Assembly: GCA_947462535.1 (NCBI GenBank)
Contig: CANHPN010000002.1
Span: forward strand, 1 to 64,000
Length of the DNA: 64,000 bases
Direction: 5' to 3'
Source of the DNA: Akkermansiaceae bacterium
GTDB taxonomy: Bacteria > Verrucomicrobiota > Verrucomicrobiia > Verrucomicrobiales > Akkermansiaceae
Part shown: one piece after another, positions 8,207 to 17,349 of the stretch
Numbering within the stretch: the first letter of the stretch is position 1
How the letters are laid out: each line of letters opens with the position of its first letter
The notes under the pieces: generated by a model
Databases searched by the model: none
What the model saw: the letters and a program-made list of their open reading frames with translations, nothing else
What the model was told of the DNA's origin: nothing
Translations under genes and position numbers: made by a program

Positions 8207-11200
8207 ATGCCCGACAAGTATCCAGCCCCCGCAGATTCCGCCGCTGCGGCGAGCGCCGCGGACGCCTTGCGCCGGCGGGCCGAGGCCCTCGCCCGGGAAC
8301 GGGGCACCAGCTCGCAGGGACAGCTCGCGGGTTTTTCGCTCGAGGAGGTGGAGAAGATGCTGCATGAACTCCGGGTCCATCAGATCGAGCTGGAGTTGCA
8401 GAACGAGGAGCTGCAGCGGACCCAGGCGGAACTCACCGCCGGGCGGGCGCGCTACTTCGACCTCTACGAGCTCGCCCCGGTCGGCTACATCACGCTCAGC
8501 GAGGCGGGGTTGATCCGGCAGGCCAATCTCGGTGCCTCCAAGCTGCTAGGCGCAGCCCGCAGCGCGCTGCTCCAGCGGCCGTTTTCCAGCTTCATCCTGC
8601 CTGCGGACCAAGACATCTTCTACCAAGCGCGCAAGCAGCTGCTGCTGAGCGGCGAGCCGCAGGCTTGCGAGCTGCGCCTGGTGATGTTTGAAGCCACCCA
8701 GGTCTGGATGCATCTGACCGCCACCCTCGCGCAGGACGCCGAGGGTGATCCGGAAATCCGCCTGATGGCCAGCGACATCACCGAACGCAAGCGGGCGGAA
8801 GAGGCGCTGCGCGACGCGCTGGAGTTTTCCAACAGCATGATCTCCTCGATGCAGGACGGCTTCTCGGTGCTGGATCCGGCCGGGGTCACCCTGGAGGCGA
8901 ACCCGGCCTTGTGCTTGATGACCGGCTTCTCGCGGGAAGAGCTCGTCGGCGTCGGAGTGCCGCACCCCTTCTGGCCGCCGGAGGAGCATGAGCGGGTGCA
9001 GGCCGCCCTCAGCGAGGCGATGAGAGGCGGCTCGCGGATTTTTGAATTGACCTTCATGCGGCGCAACGGCGAGCGCTTCCCGGTGACTGTCAGCCCGTTC
9101 TCGGTGGCGAACAAGGACGGCGAGGTCATCAGTTATGCCGCGACGATCCGGGACATCACCGAGCGCAAGCGGGCGGAGGAAGTGCTGGCAGCCGAGCGGA
9201 CCTTGCTGGGCACGCTGGTGGATTTATTGCCCGCATGGATCTTTGTGAAAGACCGCGACAGCCGTTTCCTGCGGGTCAACCGGGCTTGCGCGGCCAACAT
9301 GGGCGCGGCCACGCCGGAGGAAATGATCGGCAAGTCCGACGCGGATTTCTATCCGCCGGAAGTCGCCGAAAGCCTGCGCCTCGAAGAGCAAGAAGTGCTG
9401 AAAGGCATTCCGATCGTGAACCGGGAAACGAGGAAGAACACTGCCAGCGGTGAGCCGCGAATCCTGCTGATCAACAAGGTGCCGCTACGGGACGCGGACG
9501 GGACCATCACCGGCCTGGCGGGGGCCGGCGTCGACATCACCGAGATCAAGCAGGCGGAGGAAGCGTTGCGCGAGAGCGAGGCGTTTCAAAGGGCGATTCT
9601 GAATTCCCTGCCCGCGCACGTCGCGGTCTTGGACAAGGACGGCAAGATCATCGCGGTGAACGAGCCGTGGCTGCAATTCGCCCGCGAGAACGGCAACCCT
9701 GCCGAGGAGAAAATCGGCGTGGGCGCGGACTATCTGGAAGTCTGCCATAAGGCGATCCATGTCGGCGACCCATACGCGGAGGACGCGGTCGCCGGGGTGA
9801 AAGCCGTGCTGTCGGGCGAGAAGACGCGTTTCACGCTGGAGTATCCCTGCGACGCACCCGGCCGCGTGCGCTGGTTCACGATGGAAGTGGTCCGGCCGGC
9901 GGGAGACATCGGCGGCGTCATCGTCGCCCACTCCGACATCACCGAGCGCAAGCAGGCGGAGGAAGCGCTGCGGCTGGCCACCCAGAAGCTGCGGCTGCAC
10001 TTCGAACAGACGCCGATGGCGGTCATCGAGTGGGACATGGATTTCCGGGTCAGCCGTTGGAATCCGGCGGCGCAGGTGATTTTCGGTTACAGCGCGGAGG
10101 AGGCTGTCGGGAAGCACGCCTCGTTCATCGTGCCGGAGAAATTCGGTGAGGGCTTGGACGAGATTTGGCAGGACCTGATCCACCGCCGCGGCGGCGAGAG
10201 AAGCTCGAACCATAACGTCCGCAAGGACGGCACGCAGATCGACTGCGAGTGGTATAACACGCCGCTCATCGACGACCAGGGAACCTGCGCCGGGGTGGCC
10301 TCGCTGGTGTTGGACGACACCGCCCGCAGGCATGCGCAACAGCTTCTGGCATGGGAAAAGGGTACCTTGGAACTGATCGCCAGTCCGGTCCCGCCGCAAG
10401 AGATTCTCGACGGCTTGATGCTCGGTCTGGAAGAACAGTTGCCGGGTTCGATTTGCTCGCTCCTGCTGCTGGACGAGGACGGCACCCACCTGAGGCACGG
10501 TGCCGCGCCCAACCTGCCGGAGGCGTATAACCGCGCCATTGACGGCGTGTCCATTGCCGGGGTCGCCGGTTCCTGTGGCTCGGCGGCTTATCTGGACCGG
10601 CAGGTCATCGTCGAGGACATCGGCAGCGACCCGCTGTCGGCCGGTTACCGCGAGTTGGCTTTGCAGCACGGCCTGCGCTCGTGCTGGTCCACTCCGATCC
10701 ATGACAGCCATGGGAAAATCCTCGGCACCCTCGCCATTTACCACCGGGAGCCGCGCAAACCCACGCCCGCCGAGCTGGAACTGATCGCGCGGGCGGTGCA
10801 TGTCACCCACATCGCCACCGAGCGCAAACAGGCGGAGGAGAAAATCCTCCAGCTCAATGCCGACTTGGAGCGGCGGGTGCTGGAGCGCACCGCCGAGCTG
10901 CTAGCCGCCAACGCCTCCCTCGTCGATTTCAAACACGCGCTCGACGAGCACGCCATCGTCGCCATCACCGATCCGGACGGAACGATCACCTACGCCAACG
11001 ACCGGTTCTGCGAGGTTTCCAAGTATCCGCGGGAGGAGCTGCTCGGCCAGACCCACCGCATCGTCAACTCGGGCTATCATCCGCCGAAGTTTTTCCAAAA
11101 CCTCTGGGACACGATCCTCAGCGGCCGGACGTGGAAGGGCGAGGTCAGGAACCGCGCCAAGGACGGCTCGATTTATTGGGTCAGCAGCACTATCGTCCCC

Positions 11201-12406
11201 TTCCTCGGACCGGATGGAAAACCCGAGCAATTCATCGCCATCCGCACCGACATCACCAAGCGCAAGCGAATGGAGGAGGCGCTGCACGAGAGCGAAGAGC
11301 GCGTGCGACTCGCCGCCGAGGCCGCCGATATCGCGGTGTGGGAGTGGGATCTGAGAACCAACGAGCTCAAATGGGACGCGCGGATGTTCGAAATTTACGG
11401 CCTGCCGCCGAGTCCGGATGGCCGGGCGGTTTATCAAAATTGGACCTCCGCGCTGCTGCCTGAGGAACTGGCCGAGCAGGAGGCGCGACTGCGGCACACC
11501 ATCGCGACCTGCGGCCGCAACCAGCGCGAGTTCCGGATCAAGCGCGCATCCGACCACGCGGTGCGGATCATCCAGGCTTCCGAGGTGGTGATCACCGGAG
11601 CCGACGGCAAGGCCGAGCGGGTGGTGGGAATCAATTTCGACTCCACCGAGAGCAAGCTGGCGGAGGAGCGGATTCGCGAACTCAACACCGTGCTGGAGAG
11701 CCGCGCCGCCGCGCTCGAAGCGGCGAACAAGGAGCTCGAAGCCTTCAGCTACTCCGTCTCCCACGACTTGCGCGCGCCGCTGCGGGCGGTGGATGGATTC
11801 TCGCGGATGGTCCTCGCCGACTACGCTTCCAAGCTCGATGACGAGGGCCGCCGGATGCTCGGCGTGATCCGCAGCGAGGCCCAGCGGATGGGTCGGCTCA
11901 TCGACGACCTGCTCGCCTTTTCCCGGCTCAGCCGCCAGACCATCGAGTCCGCGCGGATCGACATGCAGGAACTGGCGCGGGGGGTCTTCAACGAGCTCTC
12001 CGCGCGGGAACCGGAACGCCAGGTGCACTTCGACCTGGGTGCGCTGCCGCCCGCCCTCGGGACGGAGTCGATGATCCGCCAGGTATGGATCAATCTAATC
12101 GGCAACGCCCTCAAGTTCACCAAGCAGCGCGAGGTCGCCGAGATCGAAATCGGCGTGACCCACGACGAATCCGGCGGGCCGGTTTACTATATCAAGGACA
12201 ACGGCGTCGGCTTCGACATGCGCTATGTGGACAAGCTCTTCGGAGTATTCCAACGCCTCCACAACCAGCAGGAATTCCCGGGGACCGGCGTCGGACTCGC
12301 GCTCGTCCAGCGCATCGTCCAGCGCCACGGCGGCCGCATCTGGGCGGAGGCCGAGGTCAACCGCGGCGCGACATTTTATTTCACGTTGCCTAATCAAAAA
12401 TCATGA
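8207..12406 (+). CDS. multi-PAS/GAF sensor histidine kinase
   Basis: 1399 residues, no membrane segment visible, so probably cytoplasmic. After a coiled-coil start (HQIELELQNEELQRTQAEL) come five PAS domains, each ending in a DITERK-type linker, one GAF domain (about residues 710-875), two more PAS domains, then HisKA with His1186 in SVSHDLRAPLRAVDGFS and an HATPase with NLIGNALKFTK, DNGVGFDM and GTGVGLAL. The SHDLRAPL H-box is that of phytochrome-type kinases, which pair with Rcp1-like receivers; exactly such a receiver follows with a four-base overlap. Seven PAS plus a GAF suggests integration of several small-molecule, redox or light cues; the ligands cannot be told from sequence. Confidence 0.92.
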   Translation: MPDKYPAPADSAAAASAADALRRRAEALARERGTSSQGQLAGFSLEEVEKMLHELRVHQIELELQNEELQRTQAELTAGRARYFDLYELAPVGYITLSEAGLIRQANLGASKLLGAARSALLQRPFSSFILPADQDIFYQARKQLLLSGEPQACELRLVMFEATQVWMHLTATLAQDAEGDPEIRLMASDITERKRAEEALRDALEFSNSMISSMQDGFSVLDPAGVTLEANPALCLMTGFSREELVGVGVPHPFWPPEEHERVQAALSEAMRGGSRIFELTFMRRNGERFPVTVSPFSVANKDGEVISYAATIRDITERKRAEEVLAAERTLLGTLVDLLPAWIFVKDRDSRFLRVNRACAANMGAATPEEMIGKSDADFYPPEVAESLRLEEQEVLKGIPIVNRETRKNTASGEPRILLINKVPLRDADGTITGLAGAGVDITEIKQAEEALRESEAFQRAILNSLPAHVAVLDKDGKIIAVNEPWLQFARENGNPAEEKIGVGADYLEVCHKAIHVGDPYAEDAVAGVKAVLSGEKTRFTLEYPCDAPGRVRWFTMEVVRPAGDIGGVIVAHSDITERKQAEEALRLATQKLRLHFEQTPMAVIEWDMDFRVSRWNPAAQVIFGYSAEEAVGKHASFIVPEKFGEGLDEIWQDLIHRRGGERSSNHNVRKDGTQIDCEWYNTPLIDDQGTCAGVASLVLDDTARRHAQQLLAWEKGTLELIASPVPPQEILDGLMLGLEEQLPGSICSLLLLDEDGTHLRHGAAPNLPEAYNRAIDGVSIAGVAGSCGSAAYLDRQVIVEDIGSDPLSAGYRELALQHGLRSCWSTPIHDSHGKILGTLAIYHREPRKPTPAELELIARAVHVTHIATERKQAEEKILQLNADLERRVLERTAELLAANASLVDFKHALDEHAIVAITDPDGTITYANDRFCEVSKYPREELLGQTHRIVNSGYHPPKFFQNLWDTILSGRTWKGEVRNRAKDGSIYWVSSTIVPFLGPDGKPEQFIAIRTDITKRKRMEEALHESEERVRLAAEAADIAVWEWDLRTNELKWDARMFEIYGLPPSPDGRAVYQNWTSALLPEELAEQEARLRHTIATCGRNQREFRIKRASDHAVRIIQASEVVITGADGKAERVVGINFDSTESKLAEERIRELNTVLESRAAALEAANKELEAFSYSVSHDLRAPLRAVDGFSRMVLADYASKLDDEGRRMLGVIRSEAQRMGRLIDDLLAFSRLSRQTIESARIDMQELARGVFNELSAREPERQVHFDLGALPPALGTESMIRQVWINLIGNALKFTKQREVAEIEIGVTHDESGGPVYYIKDNGVGFDMRYVDKLFGVFQRLHNQQEFPGTGVGLALVQRIVQRHGGRIWAEAEVNRGATFYFTLPNQKS

Positions 12407-12840
12407 AAAACCAGCTCGAAATCCTGCTCGTCGAGGACAACCCGCAGGACGCGGAACTCGTCATCCGCGCCCTCAATCAGTGTATGCCCGCGAACCACCT
12501 GGCCCATGTTTCCGACGGCCAGCAGGCGCTCGATTTCCTGTTCGACCCCGCGACCGAGGAAGCCCGCAAACCGCCTAAAGTCGTGCTTCTCGACCTGAAA
12601 ATGCCGAAGGTGGGCGGCCTCGAAGTCCTCCGCGAGATCCGTGCCAACGAGCGCACGAGACTGCTGCCCGTCGTGATCCTCACCTCTTCGCGCGAGGACT
12701 GCGACGTGGCAGAAGCCTACCGGCTAGGAGTTAACAGTTTCATCGTGAAACCCGTCGATTTTGAAAACTTCCTTGAGGTGGTCAGCAATATGGGCTCGTA
12801 TTGGATAGACCTGAATGAAGCACCAATATTGAAATCATGA
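12403..12840 (+). CDS. single-domain response regulator, Rcp1/CheY-like
   Basis: 145 residues, receiver domain only. Acidic pocket in LLVEDN, phospho-acceptor Asp64 in VVLLDLKMP, Thr/Ser in ILTSS and Lys in VKPVDF. The insertion after the second helix (FDPATEEARKPPK) is typical of Rcp1-type regulators that partner with SHDLRAPL kinases. There is no output domain, so it acts by docking or as a phosphorelay intermediate. Both ends overlap neighbours by four bases (ATGA), showing tight translational coupling with the kinase and the phosphatase. Confidence 0.92.
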   Translation: MKNQLEILLVEDNPQDAELVIRALNQCMPANHLAHVSDGQQALDFLFDPATEEARKPPKVVLLDLKMPKVGGLEVLREIRANERTRLLPVVILTSSREDCDVAEAYRLGVNSFIVKPVDFENFLEVVSNMGSYWIDLNEAPILKS

Positions 12841-14180
12841 ACGCACTTGAGAAGACCGAAATCCGCATCCTCGCACTGGAAGACTCCGACATCGATTCGG
12901 AATTGATCATGCATGAACTCCGGCAGGGCGGAATCGAGTTCACCGCGACCCGCGTGCAGACCGGAGCCGACTTCGAGCGCGCCATTTTTGAATTCAAACC
13001 GGAGCTCATCCTGGCGGATTACCGGCTGCCGACCTTCGACGGCGGACAAGCCCTCGCGATCGCCAAGGAGCGCTGCCCGGACGTCCCGGTCATCGTCATT
13101 TCCGGAGCCGTGGGCGAGGAAACCGCAGTGGAACTGCTCAAGAACGGCGCGACGGATTTCGTGCTGAAAGACCGCCTCGGCCGACTCGTGCCCGCAGTGG
13201 ACCGGGCGCTGTGGGAGGTCGAGTTACGCAATGCCCGCCGCCGGGCAGAGGCGGACCTGCGTGCGCTCAACGAGCAGCTCGAACAACGCGTGGCGGACCG
13301 CACCCGCGAACTGCGCGAGAAGAACGCACTGATGGAAGAGGACCTGGAAATGGCCCGCGAGCTCCAAATGACCTTCCTTCCCAACCAATTCCCCACCCTC
13401 CCGCGGGGCGCGGCCCAAGCGGCGAGCGCGGTGAAATTCTCCAGCATCTTCCATCCAACCAGCTCGGTGAGCGGCGACTATTACAACGTCGTCCGCGTGT
13501 CGGACACCGCCGTCGGCATTTTCATGTGCGACGTGATGGGCCACGGCGTGCGCGCCGCGCTGGTCACCGCGATCATGCGCACGCTCGAGGAGCAGCTCAG
13601 CGATCTGGCGGGCGACCCCGGCGCGCTGCTCACCAAGATGAATCACTCGCTGCGCGGCATCCTCGGCCAGCTGGGTGCCACCCTTTTCACCTCCGCCTGT
13701 TATGTCGTGGTGGACGTGGCGACCGCGCGGCTGACCTTCGCCAACGCCGGGCACCCGAGCCCGCTGCTGCTGCGCGCCGCGACCGACGAGGTGGTGCCTA
13801 TCACCACTCCCAACGCCTCCGGCCCCGCGCTCGGCCTTTTCGACGACGTCCACTACCAGACCCAGGAGCTCCCGGTGGAAGTGGGCGACTCCCTGCTCGT
13901 CTTCACCGACGGGCTTTACAAGGTGGAGAACCCCTGCGCCGACCCCTTCAGCGTGGAATCCCTGCGCGAAGCGATCCAGCAGCGCGCCGGCCTGCCGCTC
14001 GCCAAGCTGATGCAGGACCTTTTCTCGGAAATCAAAACCTTCGCGGAAGGCGAGGAGTTCCCCGATGACGTCTGCCTCGTCGGCATGGAAATCACGCGCT
14101 TGGAAAGCCCTGTCGGAAAAGCGGAGAACGGAGCACACACTAACGGCTCGTCCCGGCTGGCCCTCGCCGGCAACCGCTGA
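12837..14180 (+). CDS. receiver-SpoIIE-type PP2C phosphatase
   Basis: 447 residues. An N-terminal receiver (about 1-125) has Asp61 in LADYRLP and a Lys in FVLKDRL; a coiled coil follows (QLEQRVADRTRELREKNALMEEDLEMARELQ); then a PP2C/SpoIIE phosphatase domain with SGDYYNVV, CDVMGHGVRAAL, ANAGHPSPLL, FTDGLYKVE and DDVCLVG metal-site motifs. Family members (RsbU/RsbP, HsbR-like) dephosphorylate STAS anti-sigma-factor antagonists. Here phosphorylation by the upstream kinase probably switches the phosphatase. No STAS gene is adjacent; the nearest in the window is at 58.6 kb. Last gene of the operon. Confidence 0.9.
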   Translation: MNALEKTEIRILALEDSDIDSELIMHELRQGGIEFTATRVQTGADFERAIFEFKPELILADYRLPTFDGGQALAIAKERCPDVPVIVISGAVGEETAVELLKNGATDFVLKDRLGRLVPAVDRALWEVELRNARRRAEADLRALNEQLEQRVADRTRELREKNALMEEDLEMARELQMTFLPNQFPTLPRGAAQAASAVKFSSIFHPTSSVSGDYYNVVRVSDTAVGIFMCDVMGHGVRAALVTAIMRTLEEQLSDLAGDPGALLTKMNHSLRGILGQLGATLFTSACYVVVDVATARLTFANAGHPSPLLLRAATDEVVPITTPNASGPALGLFDDVHYQTQELPVEVGDSLLVFTDGLYKVENPCADPFSVESLREAIQQRAGLPLAKLMQDLFSEIKTFAEGEEFPDDVCLVGMEITRLESPVGKAENGAHTNGSSRLALAGNR

Positions 14181-14226
14181 GCTTCTTCTCACGCCGGCGC
14201 GGTGAAGAGAAAGAGCACCGCGTCCC

Positions 14227-14940
14227 CTACTCCGGCAGCTCTACCTTTTCGCCGAGATGAATCGGCCGGGTGTTGAGGAAATTCACATCCAGCCACATCT
14301 TCACCCGCGCGCCCACCTCGCGGATCTTGGTTTTCCAGCCCGCCTGGGTCTCGACGTCGCGGGCGTTGAATCCGTAGGCCTGGATCCCGTGCGCCTTCGC
14401 CAGATAGATCGCCCGCTCGTTTTGAAAGCGCTGGCTGATGAACAGCATCGAATCCACCCCGAAAATCTCCTTCGCCCGCACCACCGAGTCCAAGGTCCGC
14501 AAGCCCGCGAAATCACAAACGATCCGGTCCCCGGGAATCCCGCGCTCCATCAGCGCCTGCTTCATCTTTTCCGGCTCGTTGTAATAGCGCGACCGGTTGT
14601 CGCCCGAGACGATCATCGTCTCCAGCTTGCCGGATTTCCACACCCGCACCGCCGCGTCGATCCGGTAGCGGAAATACAGGTTCTCCCGGCCGTTCACCCG
14701 GTCGGTCGTGCCGAAAACCAAGCCCACCTTGGCGGCGGGAAGTTCCGCGACCTCGGTGAACAACCGGCCCCGCGACGCCCACACCGCCGTGAAGTTCGCG
14801 TAGGCCACCACCCCGCCTATCAGCAACGCGACCGCCAGCAAAAACAGCGCCAGACGCAGCGACCACCGCCGGAGAATTTTTTTCCCAACAGGCTTCACCG
14901 GCTGCGCGTCGTTTGAAGTTCCACCGGCTTGCGCGGCCAT
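14227..14940 (-). CDS. SanA/YdcF-like DUF218 membrane protein
   Basis: 237 residues from the ATG at 14940, giving a 46-base overlap with the upstream lipid kinase-like gene. One N-terminal membrane helix (about 27-46: LALFLLAVALLIGGVVAYA) is followed by a DUF218 domain with 'VGLVFGTTDRVNGR', 'IVSGDNRSRYYNE' and 'LRTLDSVVRAKEIFGV'. The TTDR and SGD..R signatures are those of SanA, linked in enterobacteria to envelope barrier function at stress. The domain faces the periplasm by the usual topology. The exact activity of the family is unknown. Confidence 0.8.
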   Translation of the reverse strand: MAAQAGGTSNDAQPVKPVGKKILRRWSLRLALFLLAVALLIGGVVAYANFTAVWASRGRLFTEVAELPAAKVGLVFGTTDRVNGRENLYFRYRIDAAVRVWKSGKLETMIVSGDNRSRYYNEPEKMKQALMERGIPGDRIVCDFAGLRTLDSVVRAKEIFGVDSMLFISQRFQNERAIYLAKAHGIQAYGFNARDVETQAGWKTKIREVGARVKMWLDVNFLNTRPIHLGEKVELPE

Positions 14941-15878
14941 TGCAGCAGGGATTTCACCGAATCCGCGAAGCCGCCCGCGAGCGGGACCTCCGGGGCGATC
15001 ACCCGCAAACGGTGAGCCGACTCCACGAACCGGATCTCGGAAAACCTTCCGAGCCACTCGCCGTCCACCTCCACCGGCACTTCGCGCTCCGCCTTGACGA
15101 CGAATTCCTCCGCCTGGAAATAACTCGTCGAGGCCATCAGGTCGATGCCGCCGAAGGCCAGCCCGCGCAGCGAGTCGAGCACGATCCGATAGCCCGCCTC
15201 CTTGTAAACGAGCACGTCGAGCTTCGAGTCGTGGTTGTTCGCGTTGCGGAAAAACCTGAACGGCCCGCCATACAGCGCGCCGTTTCCGGCAAGCACCGCC
15301 ACGCCTTCCTCGCGCCGCCCGTCCGGCAAAATCACCTCCAGCTTCGGAGGAGTCTCGCCGAGCACCTTCATCCCCGCGAGCAGATAGGCAAGCGGGCCTA
15401 ACCGCTTCTTCGCCTCCCACGTCGTTTCCTCGATCACCATCGCGTCGAATCCCACACCCGCCATCTGCACGAACGGCGCGCCGTTAGCCTCGAACAAATC
15501 CACGTCTTGGATGAACCCGCGCTCGATCACCTGGAACGCCCGCTCCAGCGAATCAAACGGAATGCCCATCTCCCGGGCGAAGACATTCATCGTGCCCGCG
15601 GGCAAAACCCCCAGCACCGTCCGCGATCCCGCCAGCCCGTTGACCACCTCGTTCAGCGTGCCATCCCCGCCTGCGGCGATGACCACCGGCTCGCCCGCCG
15701 CCGCGAAGCGGGCCGCGATTTCGCGCGCCTCCCCGGCGTGATGCGTCGGATGCAGCGCGAGGCGGTCCGCGTGACTCTCGATGAACCGCAGCACCCGCCC
15801 GCCCTTTTGGCTACGGGCCTTGGGGTTGAAAATGACCGGATACCGGTGCGGCGACTGCATGCCGGATTCTTCACCCAC
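14895..15878 (-). CDS. diacylglycerol/sphingosine kinase-like lipid kinase (YegS/DagK family)
   Basis: 327 residues from the ATG at 15878 (a second ATG at 15860 is equally good). It opens with the nucleotide-binding strand YPVIFNPKARSQKGG, then the kinase signature AAGGDGTLNEVVNGL (about 76-90), LGVLPAGTMNVFAREMG, and a C-terminal beta-sandwich ending 'VPVEVDGEWLG'. The family phosphorylates diacylglycerol or related lipids at the inner membrane. Normal length for the family. It is followed, with overlap, by the SanA-like gene, giving a two-gene envelope-related operon. Confidence 0.85.
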   Translation of the reverse strand: MGEESGMQSPHRYPVIFNPKARSQKGGRVLRFIESHADRLALHPTHHAGEAREIAARFAAAGEPVVIAAGGDGTLNEVVNGLAGSRTVLGVLPAGTMNVFAREMGIPFDSLERAFQVIERGFIQDVDLFEANGAPFVQMAGVGFDAMVIEETTWEAKKRLGPLAYLLAGMKVLGETPPKLEVILPDGRREEGVAVLAGNGALYGGPFRFFRNANNHDSKLDVLVYKEAGYRIVLDSLRGLAFGGIDLMASTSYFQAEEFVVKAEREVPVEVDGEWLGRFSEIRFVESAHRLRVIAPEVPLAGGFADSVKSLLQWPRKPVELQTTRSR

Positions 15879-15902
15879 GGCCGCCGCCTCCGCAACCCGA
15901 TT

Positions 15903-16409
15903 TCACCGTAACATCGGCGATGGCGCTGCGCTCTTCTTGGATCTCTTCCTAGCAGGCAGTTCCAAGTAGTCGGCCGCATCCAGATACGTGGTAGCCTCGC
16001 GAGGATCGGTGAGCTTGGCACCCGCCGCGCGCAAGACCGGCGCGGCCGAGACTTCGCCCGCCCGCAGCAGCCCATCAAGCGCCATCTTGCGGATCTCTAA
16101 ATCCGCATGTGCGAGATAAGGCGCGATCGCCGCGACCGCACGCTCGTCATAGGTTGTCGACGCGTCGTCAATCACGACATAGGCCTCGGCGCGCGCGGCG
16201 GCGGCATCGACTGCCGTCGGTTGAGCCGGCGAAGAATCCGCCCCCGCTCCGGTCGCCGCGGCGGGCTTACGACTCACTGCTTCGTGCCGGATCGAGATTG
16301 CAGGCGAGGCCTTGACCTCCACCGGCGGAGACGACGACTGGCGGCGTAACAGAAAGACAAATAGAGCGCCCAGCGCCACGACGACACCAAGCATCAAACT
16401 TCGTTTCAT
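15903..16409 (-). CDS. hypothetical membrane-anchored protein with HEAT-like C-terminus
   Basis: 168 residues. An N-terminal membrane anchor (LMLGVVVALGALFVFLL) precedes an Ala/Pro-rich low-complexity linker (about 25-75). The C-terminal part has two helices of HEAT/PBS type (AIAPYLAHADLEIRKMALDGLL and a following helix pair), a repeat often used for protein contacts. No enzyme motif. It is likely a periplasm-facing scaffold; I do not recognise a named family. Confidence 0.6.
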   Translation of the reverse strand: MKRSLMLGVVVALGALFVFLLRRQSSSPPVEVKASPAISIRHEAVSRKPAAATGAGADSSPAQPTAVDAAAARAEAYVVIDDASTTYDERAVAAIAPYLAHADLEIRKMALDGLLRAGEVSAAPVLRAAGAKLTDPREATTYLDAADYLELPARKRSKKSAAPSPMLR

Positions 16410-16450
16410 AGGCTTTGGATAAACCGGATCCGGTGAGGAGCAGCGCCTCT

Positions 16451-16486
16451 GTCGGACTCAAACGGGACGCGCCCGTCTGAGCCGAC
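16451..16486 (-). terminator. long imperfect hairpin after the 16496-17254 gene
   Basis: The two arms gtcggactcaaacggg and cccgtctgagccgac pair over about 14 base pairs with small mismatches around a short acgcg loop. It begins ten bases beyond the end of the minus-strand gene. There is no T-run, so it is either an RNA-stabilising 3' hairpin or a factor-dependent terminator. Confidence 0.5.
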
Positions 16487-16495
16487 AACGAGACA

Positions 16496-17254
16496 TCATT
16501 CGGTGGAAGCGGGAGGAGCAGGATAGCCGCTGATATCGATGGGGATTTCTGCCGAGAAACTGACCAAGCCCTCGATCAATTCTTCGTCATATTCGTCATA
16601 ATATTCGTCATAATATTCCACCGAACCGACGATCCCGCCGAGCTTGGCGCTCACGAGTTGATAAAGGAATGTAAAGGATTCAGTGGAGATCTTCACCGGG
16701 CCCGTCTTGTCGCTGCCCGTAAGCAACCCGGTCATGCTGAATTCAGCAAAATCCAGCGGAAGATATCCATCAAGGCCCAATTGACTGCGGAATGTGGACT
16801 TGCCACTGATGATCTCGTCGTCACCATTCACGGTATCGGTGTAGGATTCAGCAAACCCCGGAAGCTCCTCAAGGGTGAAATATGGCACCGGCACCGGTGT
16901 CTGATTGGCCTTTACCAAATAGAACGAACGACCTTCTTCTTCACCTTCGTCCATAGGATCTCGATTCACCATCACCAACTTCCAGCCGGTGACCGTATTG
17001 TCCGGCAGGTCGCCAGCCTCACGCATATCCGCGATGAGTTGCTTGTTGCCGTAAGACGCCTTGACGATGCGTCCTGAATAGATGGTGTTGGAGCCAGAAT
17101 ACTTGTCAGCATTCTCTTCCGTGAAACTGGAGGTGAGAGTGAGGGTGACGTTTGATTGCGCACCAGGCACCACGATTTGGGCGTGCAAGGCAGGTGCCGC
17201 GAAGGAGAGGCTTCCGGCCAAGACGAGAAGTTTAAGCGAGGGACGAGGAGTCAT
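16496..17254 (-). CDS. hypothetical secreted protein
   Basis: 252 residues from the ATG at 17254, chosen for its signal peptide (MTPRPSLKLLVLAGSLSFAAPALHA). The mature protein is acidic and rich in strands, with an internal direct repeat YYDEYYDEYDEE near residues 220-232 that matches a tandem repeat in the DNA (attcgtcat units around 16585-16615). No domain is recognised. Upstream 17255-17349 has AT-rich sequence that could hold its promoter. A strong hairpin follows the stop. Confidence 0.6.
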   Translation of the reverse strand: MTPRPSLKLLVLAGSLSFAAPALHAQIVVPGAQSNVTLTLTSSFTEENADKYSGSNTIYSGRIVKASYGNKQLIADMREAGDLPDNTVTGWKLVMVNRDPMDEGEEEGRSFYLVKANQTPVPVPYFTLEELPGFAESYTDTVNGDDEIISGKSTFRSQLGLDGYLPLDFAEFSMTGLLTGSDKTGPVKISTESFTFLYQLVSAKLGGIVGSVEYYDEYYDEYDEELIEGLVSFSAEIPIDISGYPAPPASTE

Positions 17255-17349
17255 GTTGGTTGGTTTTTTTGTTAGCGAATCGGATATCAAAGAATTGCGA
17301 ATTCGTATCAGCGATCTCCTTCCCGTCAAACCAAAAATCCCCCCCGATT

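Noticed and set aside
6371-10810. Long antisense ORFs (492 and 441 residues) under the CheB-CheR and kinase genes
   Set aside because: They mirror the GC-rich codon pattern of the plus-strand genes, which carry unmistakable domain motifs.
14941-15420. N-terminal extension of the SanA-like frame to 15420
   Set aside because: It lies wholly over the lipid kinase-like gene in another frame and has low-complexity Arg/Gly composition; the ATG at 14940 gives a normal SanA-like protein.
16585-16620. Tandem attcgtcat units taken at first for a CRISPR-like repeat
   Set aside because: They are a short coding direct repeat (YYDEY units) within the secreted protein, with no spacers.
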